In this document: positions 1 through 11,285 of the stretch, one piece after another
Numbering within the stretch: position 1 is the first letter of the stretch
Layout of the letters: each line of letters opens with the position of its first letter
NCBI GenBank assembly: GCA_013350335.1
Contig: CM023540.1
Location: forward strand, 49,892,552 to 49,956,551
Length of the DNA stretch: 64,000 bases
Direction of reading: 5' to 3'
Source: Chimonanthus salicifolius
Lineage: Eukaryota > Streptophyta > Magnoliopsida > Laurales > Calycanthaceae
Notes under the pieces: generated by a model
What the model was told of the DNA's origin: nothing
Seen by the model: only the letters and a program-made list of their open reading frames with translations
Databases searched by the model: none
Program-made: the position numbers and the translations under genes

Positions 1-470
1 TTTGGTTGTGGCCCTCTGAGAGAACCCACTGATGATTCTCCAGTGTCAATGGAGTGGGCATTGGATAGTACAGTCAAGACGGGTATCGACTGTCTGTAAA
101 TGGTTGCTCACAACAGCCATCTGGCCAAACATTCATCCATCTTTTTGGCCTGGGATTCTAAAGTTTTGTGTAGAAGATTAAGGGTTTCATCTATTTTTCC
201 AAGGCGGGTACCGTCGGCCATTTGCAACCTTGGCTTTGATACCTTACGGTGGACCCTAAAAAAGATATGAATGAAAAGAACATACTCGGGTGAGTCTGCC
301 AGTGAGAGAGAGATAGAGAGCGAACACTGAGACCGATTCGAGGTGGACTCCTCCTCCTGCTTGAGTTTCTTTTGGGTAAAAATTCCTTGATTTCTTCATA
401 TTTCTCATTCTAAATATAAGAGTCATCTCCTAAATTGTAGGAGGAGATTACAACTGATGAGAAGGGAAAA
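1..470. other. Intergenic, nothing recognised
   Basis: I see no supported gene, RNA or repeat boundary here. The sequence is mixed in composition with a short GA-rich stretch near 305-330. Confidence 0.4.
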
Positions 471-604
471 GAAAATACAAATTTCAAATTTCAAATTCAA
501 ACTAGATCATATCTAACCTAATAGATCAAATTGATTAGAAAATACAAATTTCAAATTTCAAATTCAAACTAGATCCTATCTAATCTAATAGATCAAATTG
601 ATTG
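471..604. repeat. Tandem duplication, 2 x 67 bp
   Basis: Two adjacent copies of a 67-bp unit start at 471 and 538. Each begins GAAAATACAAATTTC and ends in AGATCAAATTGATT. They differ at only a few positions, so the duplication is fairly recent. No coding potential is apparent. Confidence 0.85.
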
Positions 605-632
605 AAAAATCTAATCTGCTAGCTTAAGCAAG

Positions 633-1200
633 CTAACGCATAACCAGAAGATGCATATCCAAGAACATGTCTATCCAGAAGATCCAGCTGAAATTTCCTC
701 TTCTGAGTCGTTGATCCCTGAATTGTTGAGGCACACAACACTCTCCTTCGAGAGTAGACCAAGAAGGCGCCAACTCGGAATCCACTTCACTCCCATCCAC
801 CCATCTTGATTCCAAGCCGCCACCCGAATGCACGTTGCTAATCTCTTCAATCCCATATCCTCCTTCCACTCCATTTTCAACGCCCAAATATAGAAGAAGA
901 TCGTATTTTTGTCGGGCCTCTGTTCATATAATGGAAAATGGATCAAGACCCATTTGAGTAAACATCTCTATGGATCGAAAAATCAGGTTCTCTCGGTCTT
1001 CCTCTTTCTGTGTTTGGAGTCTGGAAATTTTGTTCTGTGAATGAGTAGCTCACAAACAGAAACACAGAATTCAAGCAGGACAGGGTTTGAGAGAACTAAA
1101 GGAGAAGATTGAGTGAGAGAGAGAGAACCGAGAGAGGGAAGATATGGAAGACCGAAGGAGAGAGTCGAGACAGCGGCGAGAGGCGAGATAGGAATCGTTA
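633..1200 (-). pseudogene. Possible gene fragment, unrecognised
   Basis: On the minus strand a CT-rich stretch (about 1200 to 1010) resembling a plant 5' leader is followed by overlapping open frames of 91 codons (946-671) and 84 codons (887-633). I do not recognise either peptide. They could be a captured or decayed gene fragment, or chance frames in retrotransposon DNA. No splice structure or conserved motif supports a working gene. Confidence 0.15.
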
Positions 1201-2271
1201 TGCGGCGTAAACCAGTTCCCTAACTCCCATTTTTTAAGTTTTATATGAGTCCGTCGAACAGTCCGCGTGCAACATCAGGCTGCAGGATCCGGCCCGCTGA
1301 GTCCTAGTGAACTCTAGGGTCCAGATAGTAAACGGATTCCAGGTTGGCGAGGCCGGAACGGTTCGCGGGCCAGCCTGGGTCCGTTTACAGGCCTAGTTGA
1401 GCCTTTATACGATGAAATCAGTTAGTGGGCCGTATTTGGGAAGCCTTGTAAGTTTGTTTAAGGGGCAAATTTGTAGTTTATGAGAGTACGAGATCTTTAT
1501 ATATGTGTATATTTGCAAGAAAGAGGCATTTATCTTCTTTATCATTGATTTTTCAATGTTAAAGACAAAAAGAGAGAGGAGAATAAGACTGAGGAGTTCT
1601 TCACCTCGTAGTCTAGATCTTTAGTTTCTCTTTATTGCAACAAAATGTTATATGCCTTTTATCTTCTTGTTTCTTAATTGGAATTGGATTATTCTTTAAT
1701 GAGTAAATTGATAATGAGAAAAGGCTTTTGGATTTTGAATCCAATCCGCCACCAAAATCCTTTATCCATTTATTTGCATTTAAATGATTCCATCGCCTAG
1801 TGAAGATGTTGCAGCAGCGGTTGTTGCCGCTTCCCGAATGGTGAATCACTATAAAAAAAATATATAATCATTGTTATGTGACGAGCGTTGATACCATTCG
1901 CATTCTATTAATTCTGACCCACTTCATAGGAGTCGTCTTCTCTTAATTTTGTCCGAGGAAGAAGAACTAAATTATAGATGTTCAACATCTTTGGGATTTG
2001 GAGTAGGAGTGGTTTAATCTTTTTGAGGGGGGAGGAATCTCCACGAGTTTTTAGGACTCAAACTTATAGTGGCAAAAGAAACAGCAAATTTAAGAAGAGA
2101 GTGGAGAAGTAAAAAAGGATAATGAAACGTTTTCTTACTTGTAATGATGGGCATAGTTGGTTGAGAAGGACTGAGTTGTGCAGCAGATACATCTTCTTTC
2201 AAGCACCAATCTTCCCACATATTCAATCTGGATTCCTCAGGTGGAAGATTTAGAAGTTTTCTTTAATGAGA
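1201..2271. other. Intergenic, LTR-like remnants possible
   Basis: No gene is supported. The stretch 1480-1570 (TTTATATATGTG and a following AAGAAAGAGG) looks like the TATA and R region of an LTR, but I found no matching second copy or duplicated target. A 70-codon minus frame at 2014-2226 is not recognisable. Confidence 0.3.
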
Positions 2272-2276
2272 CTAAG

Positions 2277-2468
2277 TGAAGAGGTTTGAGAATTTCATGA
2301 TTTATTCCATTGTCAATACCCTTCTTAAATACATAAACAGTCCCATTTAGGGAAGGAGTCCCATGGTTTTGGGATTACAATTAGAGTACAAGAACACAAG
2401 TTTATTAAGAGTAGGAAACACATTAGGACTAGGATACACGACAACAAGGAGTTTGGTTTCATTGAATA
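2277..2468 (-). repeat. 3' LTR of copia element
   Basis: It matches 4802-4992 nearly base for base. A G-rich polypurine tract abuts its inner edge at 2469-2480, as expected for the 3' LTR of a minus-strand element. The outer edge ends in CA on the coding strand. Confidence 0.88.
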
Positions 2469-4792
2469 CTCCCCGCAAACTCGACGGTGGGGAACAAAAG
2501 AGTTTGAAACTAAGCTGAGAGAAACATTGTCGTGGCAATCCTTTGGTAAAGATGTCTACAAGCTGGTCAAAAGAGGTAACAAACAGAATCTGATGAGTTC
2601 GGGCAGCAACACGTTCACGAACAAAGTGGTAATTAAGCTCAATGTGTTTACTGCGAGCATGGAGCACGGGATTGGATGACATATAAGTAGCACTTATATT
2701 ATCACAGTAGATGACCATCGGAGAAGAAAGTAAGAAGCTGAGTTCACAAAGAAGATTATTGATCCATACAATGTCGGCACAGGTATATGCAAGAGCCATG
2801 TATTCGGCTTCAGCACTAGAACGAGAGATTGTCGATTGCTTCTTTGCACACCAGAAGATTAAGGTAGAGCCAAAGAATATACAGTAGTCAATGGTGGATC
2901 GACGGCTATCAGGACATCCTGCCCAATCAGCATGAGAGTAAGCAACCAAAAGCAAAGGATGAGCGGTATGCTAGGTAGGTATGCCACGATCAAGAGACCC
3001 TTTAAGGTAACGAAGAATCCTTTTAACAGCATCGAAGTGGGGCGTGCGTGGCTGATGCATATATTGAGAGACAACATGTACTGCATATGCAATATCTGGT
3101 CGAGTGAGAGTGAGATATTGAAGGGCACCGACAAGGTGACGAAATGTAGTAGGATCAGAGAGCAAGTCACCAGATGTATGAGATAATTAAGCTTTCGCAG
3201 TGGTAGGTGTGGAACAAGGTTTACAGTCGAAGAGCTTGTTGCGCTGAAGGATGTCCAGGGTATACTTGTTTTGAGTGAGATGAAGCCCGTATGAGGTTGG
3301 AGTGACTTCAATACCCAAGAAATAATTAAGACTGCCAAGATCCTTGATCTCAAATTCTGTACCCAACCGGTGGATTAAGGAACGAAGCAGAGACGAGGTA
3401 TTCCCTATCAAAACAGTATCATCAACATATAGAAGAAGAACCATAATTGCGGAGTCTCGACGAAAGATAAACCTAGAGTTGTCAGCTCGGCTCTGAAGAA
3501 AGCCATAAGATAGAAAAAAGGAGTTGAACCATTGGAACCACGCTCTAGGTACTTGCTTGAGTCCATAGATGGCCTTGTGAAGTTTGCAAAGATGATAGGG
3601 TCGGCGGGGGTCAACAAATCTTGGAGGTTGGACCATATAAACTTCTTCAGTGAGAGAACCATGAAGAAAGGCATTTTTGACATCCAACTGATGAAGTGAC
3701 CAAGCACAAGACACGGCAAGACTAAGCACAGTGCGGATGGTGGTGGGTTTCACTACTAGGGCTGAATGTTTCATCATAGTCAATTACAGCTTGCTAATGG
3801 AAGCCTTTCGCAACGAGACGTGCCTTGTATCGTTCAATGCTGTCGTCAGAGTGCCTTTTGATTTTGAAGACCCATTTACACCCCACTGTGTTGACATGGG
3901 GTCGATGAGGGACAAGAGACCAAGTGTGTTGTTTAATAAGAGCATTCAACTCTTCATTCATGGCTTGTCTCCATTCTAGGGATCGGATCGCTTGAGTATA
4001 ACAGGTTGGCTCAATGTCAGAAGAAGTAGCCATAGAGGCAAAGGCCTGTGGCAGAGGATGTCTAGTGACAAAATCAGCATGTTTCGGAGGTTTGAAGATA
4101 CCATCTTTGGCCCTGGTTTGTATGGGATGAATACTTACTGTTGAAGAAAGAGCAGGCGACTCAGGAGCAGGCACATGAGATGAAAGAGTGGAATATGAGG
4201 CCGCATGTGTAGATGACTAGGAAATGGCCGCTGAGGAAGATGGCGACGGTGGAGGAGATGTTTGTGGAGATGGTGACGAAGTAGTGACTGAGGGCATCGT
4301 AGTAACTGGGATGAAGACCATATCCGAAGAAGATGAGGAGTCAGTGTCGAATGCCCTGATAAGCACATGGGAATGCAGCTTCATTAAACAAGACATGTTG
4401 TGAGATGTAGACCCTGCCAGTGGAAAGATGAAGACATCTGTATCTTTTGTGACGACTTCTGTAGCCAAGAAAAACACACTCAACGGATCTCAGTTGCAAT
4501 TTGTTAGTACAATAATCACCAAGATAGGGATAACAAGCACAACCAAAGGTGCTAATGGACATACAACCTGGTGTAGTACCATACAATAATTGAAAATGGG
4601 AGGACCAGTTGAGGAGAGGGGTTGGCAGTCTATTAATAAGATACACGACTGTACACATGGCCTCAACCCAAAAGCGGTTAAAGAGATGAGATGCAAGAAG
4701 TAATGTACGTCCCATTTCCGAAATATGACGGTGTTTCCATTTTGCAAGTCCATTTTGTTGAGGGGTACGGGGGCATGATAGATGGTGATGGC
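2469..4792 (-). pseudogene. Copia pol remnant: integrase C-half, RT, RNase H
   Basis: The minus strand carries pol pieces in order: integrase tail (about 4790-4341, with CPRTPQQNG), linker, RT start (about 3950-3794, GCKWVFKIK), RT core (3783-3187, with YVDD, QLDVKNAFLHGSL and YFLGIE), the RT to RNase H link (3165-2971, LVGALQYLTLTRPDIAYAV) and RNase H (about 2955-2470, with ADWAGC, SSAEAEY, YCDN and DIFTKGLP). The usual integrase GLAE is GLAK here, so the glutamate of the DDE triad is lost. Frame changes separate the pieces, so the polyprotein cannot be made intact. The family is Ty1-copia, by the order integrase, RT, RNase H. Confidence 0.9.
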
Positions 4793-4803
4793 TCTGTACC
4801 ATG
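4793..4803 (-). other. Primer-binding-site remnant (tRNA-Met type)
   Basis: Directly after the 5' LTR on the minus strand the sequence reads TGGTACAGAGC. This is the plant initiator tRNA-Met binding site TGGTATCAGAGC with one base missing. It runs straight into integrase coding sequence. Confidence 0.7.
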
Positions 4804-4992
4804 AAGAGGTTTGAGAATTTCATGATTTATTCCATTGTCAATACCCTTCTTAAATACATAAACAGTCCCATTTAGGGAAGGAGTCCCATGGTTTTGGGAT
4901 TACAATTAGAGTACAAGAACACAAGTCTATTAAAGTAGGAAACACACTAGGACTAAGAAACACGGCAACAAGGAGTTTGGTTTCATTTAGTA
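4802..4992 (-). repeat. 5' LTR of copia element
   Basis: This is the partner of 2277-2468. It is followed outward by the CTAAG target duplication and inward by the primer-binding-site remnant. Confidence 0.88.
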
Positions 4993-4997
4993 CTAAG

Positions 4998-5614
4998 GAA
5001 GAGGAGGATGAGACTAGACAATCTTTTATTGATGAATTTCCTCGTTAGTATTTGTCTTTCTTCAGAAGAGGATTCATCTCCTAATGCTAGCAAAGGAATA
5101 TCCTCTACCCTGTGAGGCTTTCTCACAACAACCATTTTTTGTAGTCGCTTCCTTTGGTGCTTTAAATTGGAAGATTCAGGGAGGTGACCACCCTTTTCTT
5201 CGACCTTCTCCAACTCTACGAGAATATTGTTTGGTTCTCCTAAATCCACATTCACCTTTTTTTTGGTTCTTTTCTACTTTGAGGGAGGCAGGGGTTTTTC
5301 ATCACCTTTTTCTATCACGCCTAGCTCCACAACGGATACGTGAGAATTTTTTTTTGAAGAAGATACTCAATTCTCATCCTACCAATGGTTTCATTTCACA
5401 CATACACGGGGAAACCTACCATTTCTAATCTCATCGACAACGAGAAAATCCTACCTAAATTTCAGTGGAGTTCCATCTCGAAATGGAACATTTGGAGAAA
5501 AATCTTCCCCCAATCAAATCAATCAAAAAAACCTCCCACGACAAGTCATAACTCACACGTGGTCATTGTACTATCAAGCGGCTCAACACGTGGATTAAAA
5601 CCTCACATACAAAA
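4998..5614 (-). other. No clear gene; short unrecognised frame
   Basis: A minus frame from 5255 runs to the copia insertion and has a charged stretch (ALGDESSSEERQ). If the copia insertion is removed, it meets a stop soon after the junction. I do not recognise the product and cannot support a gene. Confidence 0.2.
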
Positions 5615-7540
5615 TGTTGCCCAGATACTGAAATAAGAGGGGGGGTGAATTGGGTCTTTGTTTACTTTTGACAATTTATTAATCTTAACAAAATTTATGT
5701 GCAATATATAAAGCAATTTAAATAAATACCACTAATAGAAGAGGACATGAGGAGAGATAGAGAACTCACACAAGGATTTTAATGAGGTTTGGCAACCTTG
5801 CCTACGTCCTCGCCTCAAGTACACCACTTGAGGATTTTAATCTATTATACTTCTCCTTCACAAGTGGAGAAGAAACTGTTTACATACAGGAGTTCTCAAT
5901 TGTTTAAATGGTTAACCCAATGAATGACCCAACACATTGGATGCTTCAGTATCACTAGTATATTCATGCCTTTCAAAGACCGGTAGCACACTAAACTAGT
6001 CATACCATTGCTATATTCTTGTCTTGCAAAGGCCGGACAACACCATCAATGAGTATACTTTATCATATACTTTATCATCCAATGCTACCGAGTGGCAACA
6101 CTCATAGGGTTAACACTACAAAAAATACAACTTATTTTAAAAGAAATGAAAAATACAGTTAAATCTCAGGTCAATAACTCTTGAAGAAATGCAAGTCCTT
6201 TCGTTTAGGAGTTATCCAAATAAAGAATGAGATAGCTCAAGTATAGATAAGTATAGATAAACAAGAGATTAGGCACAATAGAGCTATATGTGGTATTTCA
6301 TGTTTAATCTCAATAAATAGGAGTGGTAAGGTCTTGAGATAAACTTATTACATGAGAGAGAGATTGGATTTATGATAGATGATTTGTAAGACTCTAACCT
6401 TTGATTAAGCTTAATCTGTATCTTTTGAACCGTTAAACCCACTTTGTGAATGATTAACTACGTAGAATATTGTATGAGCTTTCTGAGAAGCTCAAGTTTG
6501 ACCTAATCTGAGCTCATTAGCTCAGTAATCCGATTCGCTGAAGTTAGAAGCGCAAAATAGTCATTTCCTAAATGTCTTTCGTCTCATATGAAAAATAGTG
6601 AATAATGCTTTTGAAACTATTCCAGTGTACAAAACCACTCTTCTGAGAATATCACACCTTGAAACTCACATACACGCATTGTTTTTTAGTGTCGGACTCA
6701 GTGGATTTCTCAGAATTTTTCGAAGGCTTTCCAAATTATATATTTTAGATATCAAGAAACGACCCCTTTTGCAAAACCTCTATTTTTAAATACCCCGTGA
6801 ACCAAAAAATTGCAAAAGTCAGTCATATGTTTAATCTGTATTTTATCTAACTCTCAGGTGTTTTCAGATCTTTAGTTCGACGTTTAAGACACCCAATCTT
6901 GGACGTCAACTTCTCTAAATGTGAACTGTCGATTTCTTAAAAATATTGTTTTGCGTCGGATCGACGAGCTTTTCACATTGAAAGAACGCCATGATTTTAC
7001 AAACCCAAGTATTTCATGTATTCTGAACACATTTGTGATGTCAGATTTTGTTCATTCAATTTCCAAAATACCCAAAGTAGTGTTACATTTTATAAGATAA
7101 TATTTTGATTTAAAGATAAAAGAAAAGAGACTGAAGCAACCGTTTTTAGCCGTACACTTTACCCATTCATTCCAACGGTTGGGGTGGCTTGGAGAAGGCT
7201 ATAAAAAGAGGTGATGGCTTTGTTTACATTTTTAAAAATCCACCACTTTCTCATTTTCCTTCTTCTGATTCATTTCTCTTTTCTACTTCTCTGTTATTTC
7301 ATTTTCTTTATGTTCTTTCTTTCTTCTGCAAACACCAGTTATAGAGGTGACCTTGTGTTGATTTTTTTAAAGGACTTAGGTGTGTTTTTCTCCATTTCTT
7401 TTTCTCGATTCCTAGTTTATGATATAGCGAAGCTCTGTCCAAATTATCAGGAAAAAAAATACTTGGTGGAAGTCTCAGAAAAAAAAATGCCAAAAAAAGA
7501 AATAGAAAAAAATAGGCATACTGCTCGACCAATCGAATAG
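5615..7540 (+). mobile_element. Possible LTR or LTR-derived repeat (Sirevirus-like start)
   Basis: The sequence starts TGTTGCCCAGATACTG and then has GAGGGGGGGTGAATTGG, a layout often seen at the start of large plant copia LTRs. The next 200 bp (GGTTTGGCAACCTTGCC, CTCAAGTACACCACTTGAGG) also looks LTR-like. A TATA motif with flanks GGCTATAAAAAGAGG sits at 7200, as in an LTR promoter. I found no second copy and no target duplication, so the right boundary is approximate and the assignment tentative. Confidence 0.35.
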
Positions 7541-7563
7541 ACACAAGACTTGTCCAATGATTT

Positions 7564-8055
7564 TCACTTTGTCATCTCTAGATGCAGCCATGAACTCGTC
7601 CAAATTGAACATGAAACTACTGTGGTCCAGGGACCCATCATGGTCATCTTTATAGAAGGACTGAAGGATTGAACTTTTTTACATATAGCTGCTTGGGCAG
7701 CCCCTTGCGCTTGAATATCACTAGGAAAAACATCTTGATCCCTGCTACAGATAAAACTGACAACCAATTGAATGTTTTCCTCATCATCTAAGCATTTAAG
7801 AATTTTTTTCTTAAATGACTCAACCTTCTTTGCATGGATCTTCTCCTTAGCTTTCAGCACTAAATCTTCGGAGGCTGCTAGAGGCAGAACAATCCCTTTC
7901 ATGATAGCAGAAGTAATAGCATTAACCTTAATGATTTCACTCCAAAAATCATTCAGCAGGGTACTCTCCAACGACTTAGCTACGGATTGTATCATTTTCA
8001 GGATCCAGAAAGACCTCTTTTTGCTTGGCTTTTTTCTTCTGCTTCCCCATTGCAT
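7564..8055 (-). pseudogene. Unrecognised minus-strand frame, possible gene fragment
   Basis: A 163-codon minus frame is basic at its N-terminus ([10 protein letters not shown]) and has a regular, protein-like middle section ([19 protein letters not shown]). Just upstream a CT-rich leader-like stretch holds a second ATG in another frame encoding [14 protein letters not shown] before an early stop. This suggests a real first exon broken by a frameshift, but I do not recognise the family. It lies immediately beside the LTR element at 8128. Confidence 0.25.
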
Positions 8056-8127
8056 ACTGGGCGAAAGGCAAACTGAAGCAAAAACAGAGGCAGTTGAGGG
8101 GGAGGAGAAAGCAGAGAGACTAAAAAG

Positions 8128-8325
8128 TGTTAGAAACTGAAAACTGTCTAATGTATATATATGTATGTATATGCATGTATATATATGTATGTATATGTAT
8201 GTATATATATATATATATGTATATGTATATATGTATATATGTCTATGTATATATGTATATATGTCTATATATATGTAGATGTATATATGTCTATATATAT
8301 ATGTATATATATATATATGTATATA

Positions 8326-8370
<45 letters not shown>

Positions 8371-8537
8371 ATATGTCACATATATATGTATATATGTCTA
8401 TATATATATATGTATATATGTATATATGTCTATATGTCTATATATATAGCTAGAACTATTTTAGTCAAACTCTATCTAAACCAAATATATCTCTTAATAA
8501 GAGATAAACTAAATCCTAATTCTAATTACATTCAACA
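8128..8537 (-). repeat. 3' LTR enlarged by a microsatellite
   Basis: It equals the 154-bp partner LTR at 9306-9459 except that about 290 bp of TATG/TATA repeat replaces a short ATGTATATATAAC motif. Confidence 0.85.
8152..8450. repeat. (TATATG/TATA)n microsatellite
   Basis: About 300 bp of TATATG, TATG and TA units with interspersed GTCTA. It lies wholly within one LTR of the surrounding retroelement. The long Tyr/Ile/Cys/Met open frames across it are artefacts of the repeat. Confidence 0.95.
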
Positions 8538-9305
8538 TTCCCCCTTAAACTCAAATGGATAACTTGAGTTTACAATTATTGCACTAAAAAACAAAAAACC
8601 AAATAACGAGATAATCTAAGGGCGTCATCTGATGGAGCAGTAGCAAATCAACTGTGAAGACGTGCCGATAAAGCCAAATACTGAATATGTGCTGCAAATT
8701 ACTAGAGAAGAGGGGTTAACGACGATTACCAGAATCCATCAATTCATGCAGCCAACACCAATGCCAATACGAATGCCACTTCCAATTCCAATACCAAACA
8801 AACTTCAAGAAGATGACAAGAAATCAAATCCTCCAAATTGTAGCTGCAAGTGCACCAATGCAAAATCAAATCTAACGAAGAAGAGAGACAAAGGCAAAGA
8901 GAAGAGACTGCGAAATCAAATCCTCCAAATTATGACTGCAAACGGAGGAGACAAGGTACACATGACTGCAATAATCAAACTGGATGCTGGTGGAAATTAC
9001 TTCGACATTTACTGACAACTGTAGCTAAGAAAACTCGACCTATCCCCTCTCTGACAGACAAACGGACGTCAGCAAAACTGAAATCCAAACTCTTGCTTGC
9101 AAATTTTTTTCCTAAATCAAATCTTCCTCATGTATATTATCAATCCTAACCAAGGGCTTCTGACGTTTATATCAAAGGTCCAAAACAATTGACAAACTGG
9201 AGGTGCACGAACACTACAATAATGGGCAGACAAGGGTAGCAACATGGCACGGTTGCAATCGATCTCAGTAGTAAGAGGTTGCTAACTGGGGGTGCTCTGA
9301 TACCA

Positions 9306-9459
9306 TGTTAGAAACTGAAAACTGTATATCATTAAGAACTATTACACATGTATATATAACCTTAGCCGACCCTAGGCCTATTTTAGTCAAACTCTATCTA
9401 AACCAAATATATATCTTAATAAGAGATAAATTAAATCATAATTCTAATTACATTCAACA
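9306..9459 (-). repeat. 5' LTR of the non-autonomous element
   Basis: 154 bp from TGTTAG to CAACA, next to the primer-binding site at 9296-9307. Confidence 0.85.
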
Positions 9460-9464
9460 AAAAA

Positions 9465-9725
9465 AAGTCAAAAGAGGAAAGAAAAGTAGAGAGATGAAAG
9501 GGCAGAGAAATTGTAGGGAGGGAAAATAATGTAGGGTGACCGGTAGAAAAGAAAAAGATAGAAAGAGAAGAAAAGGATTGGAAGGGAGGAGAAGGATATG
9601 TAGAGGAGACAATGAGATGTTGTAAAGAAGAAAAATGAGACGTTAGAGAAGATAAGGAGAGGTTAGAGAGGAAAATGAGACGTAGAGAAGAAATGGAGAT
9701 AAAGGAAATATAAGAGATTAAAATT
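9465..9725. repeat. Long polypurine (GA-rich) tract
   Basis: About 260 bp in which the + strand is overwhelmingly A and G, made of imperfect units such as AGAGAAG, GGAAAATGAG and AGACGTAGAG. No coding sequence is apparent. Confidence 0.75.
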
Positions 9726-9946
9726 TAAAATAAGTTTTGAAATTAGGGATCAGTAATTGGTCACTCAGTCATAAAAAAGAAATAAGTATATTTTATTTGA
9801 GTTAAAAAATAAGAACACTTGTCGATTGGTCTTTTCTATTGTCTTGTAGTTGAATATTGTATTCAACTTCACATACAAATCTAATATTATTTTAAATGTA
9901 ATGTTTTAAATTAAATTAAAACCGTATAAAATAATATTCTTGGGAC

Positions 9947-10993
9947 CAAGAGAAAATATTATCTTAGGGGGGTTACTGATTTATCTATAAATGAATAATT
10001 TATTAATTTATCGATAAATGAATATTTATTAATTTATATAGAGTATTATGTTTCTACTACTTGTACATGTATGGCTTATAGATCCAAAAACAATGGATGT
10101 TGTCAAAATTTAATACATAGAAGCCCAAGAGACTCTAAAAAAGAAGAGACTGTTATTAATTGTAGAAGATAGAAAGACTCTAAAGGGAAGAGATGTGGTA
10201 TCAAAACTTAATGCCCTAGAAGATAAAGAGGTTTCAAGTAGAAGATAAAAAGTTGTTTCAAGTACATAAAGGTAAACTCTATAAATAATCATTAGTTTTA
10301 CACTCTTGGACTCCAAACTCTTTACAATTCCAGATCTTGTTTCTCCATGGTGCCTCATATGAAAGGAGTAAAAAAATTTACATCGACAAATGAGATGAGG
10401 AGAGCATTGTGCGAGTACAAAAAGGAACATGCCTCTTCTAGTCAAAAAGATTTGCAACAATGGGTTCAACAAAAGTTTCATGTGTCCATCAGCTAATCAA
10501 CGATATCAAACACTCTTAAAAGGTTTCATGCCTACCGATGATGATCATGATCCAAATGACAGTTGTGTTTTACCAACTGTTTCTCTAAAAGAGGCCTTTC
10601 AAGCAGTAGTAATCTTAAATAACTAATTGTTACAACATGAAAAAAATATACCAGAGGTGGTGTATGCATTGCAAAAAATTAAGGATGAGGTTGAGTTCAG
10701 TTTAGGTACAAAGAAAGGGCAAACAACTTTAGATGCATATTTTGAGAAAGAGTTAATTGAGAAAATAGAAGTTGTCAAGTAAAAAGTTACTCAATACTGT
10801 ATGAATTTTTGTATGCTATTTTTTTTATGTACTTCGTCAATTATTAATTTATATTTCATTGGATTCTTAAGGATTTCTAAAAAAATATTATCTTATGCAT
10901 TTAGCGAGGTTATTAATTTAGTACACTGGTCTGAGTTGGGACCAGAAGATTTTATTATTTAGGCGTGATTATTAATTTATCGAGGTTTTACTG
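9947..10993 (+). mobile_element. Pogo/Emigrant-like DNA transposon remnant
   Basis: The right end reads ATTAATTTATCGAGGTTTTACTG followed by TA (10994-10995), the Emigrant/Lemi-type terminus of the pogo group, which inserts at TA. Inside lies a broken transposase (10347-10782). A second, damaged right-end-like block with GGGACCAAG and repeated TTATTAATTTAT sits at 9947-10045, so two copies may be joined here. The left terminus is not identifiable. Confidence 0.7.
10347..10782 (+). pseudogene. Pogo-like transposase, DDE core deleted
   Basis: From the ATG at 10347 the frame encodes a CENP-B/pogo N-terminal helix-turn-helix, with TNEMRRALCEYK, DLQQWVQQKF and, after a stop at 10494, STISNTLKR. 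A second frame then encodes a C-terminal tail (LPTVSLKEAFQAV, about 10570-10620). After another in-frame TAA it continues with VYALQKIKDEVEFSLG and TTLDAYFEKE, ending at 10782. The catalytic DDE domain that normally lies between these parts is absent. With two stops and a frameshift this is a dead internal-deletion derivative. Confidence 0.72.
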
Positions 10994-10995
10994 TA

Positions 10996-11285
10996 GTATA
11001 CTACTAATTAATATTAATGTATTTTAATTTTAAAGGTAACATATTAAGTATAAAAATTCATCATCATCAATCAATATCTTATCTATATGGAGAGATTGAA
11101 TATATAATTATTCGACCAAAATATAATTATAGACCATACAATTAATATGTTGAAATTCAATGAGTAATGGACTTACATTCTCCTTTTAGCAGCTTAAATT
11201 TTCATCTGTTGATTAATGTATTGTTTCAAATACTCATTAAGTAAATGGTCTCACCGACTTCATTTCCTCATTGTCATCCGACTGA
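10996..11285. other. AT-rich spacer, nothing recognised
   Basis: AT-rich sequence between the pogo relic and the solo LTR. I see no gene or repeat boundary. Confidence 0.4.

Larger units (their letters stand above)
2272..4997 (-). mobile_element. Ty1-copia element, internally deleted, with TSD
   Basis: A minus-strand LTR retrotransposon (2277-4992) is flanked by a perfect 5-bp target duplication CTAAG (2272-2276 and 4993-4997). The two LTRs are 192 and 191 bp. Reading the minus strand, the order is 5' LTR, a primer-binding-site remnant, the integrase C-terminal half, reverse transcriptase, RNase H, a polypurine tract (GCGGGGAG) and the 3' LTR. Gag, protease and the N-terminal half of integrase are missing, so it is non-autonomous. 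Several frameshifts break the polyprotein. The LTRs start TA rather than TG on the coding strand. Confidence 0.9.
8128..9459 (-). mobile_element. Non-autonomous LTR retrotransposon (TRIM/LARD-like)
   Basis: Two LTRs starting TGTTAGAAACTG and ending ATTCAACA flank a 768-bp internal region with no gag or pol. On the minus strand the 5' LTR (9459-9306) is followed by a perfect tRNA-Met primer-binding site TGGTATCAGAGC (9307-9296, overlapping the LTR end). The 3' LTR (8537-8128) is preceded by the polypurine tract AAGGGGGAA. The target duplication is blurred by A-rich flanks (AAAAG on the left, an A-run ending AAG on the right). Short plus-strand frames in the interior are not recognisable. Confidence 0.82.

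Noticed and set aside
8127..8562. Open frames rich in Tyr, Ile, Met and Cys
   Set aside because: Translation of the TATATG/TATA microsatellite; no protein is expected.
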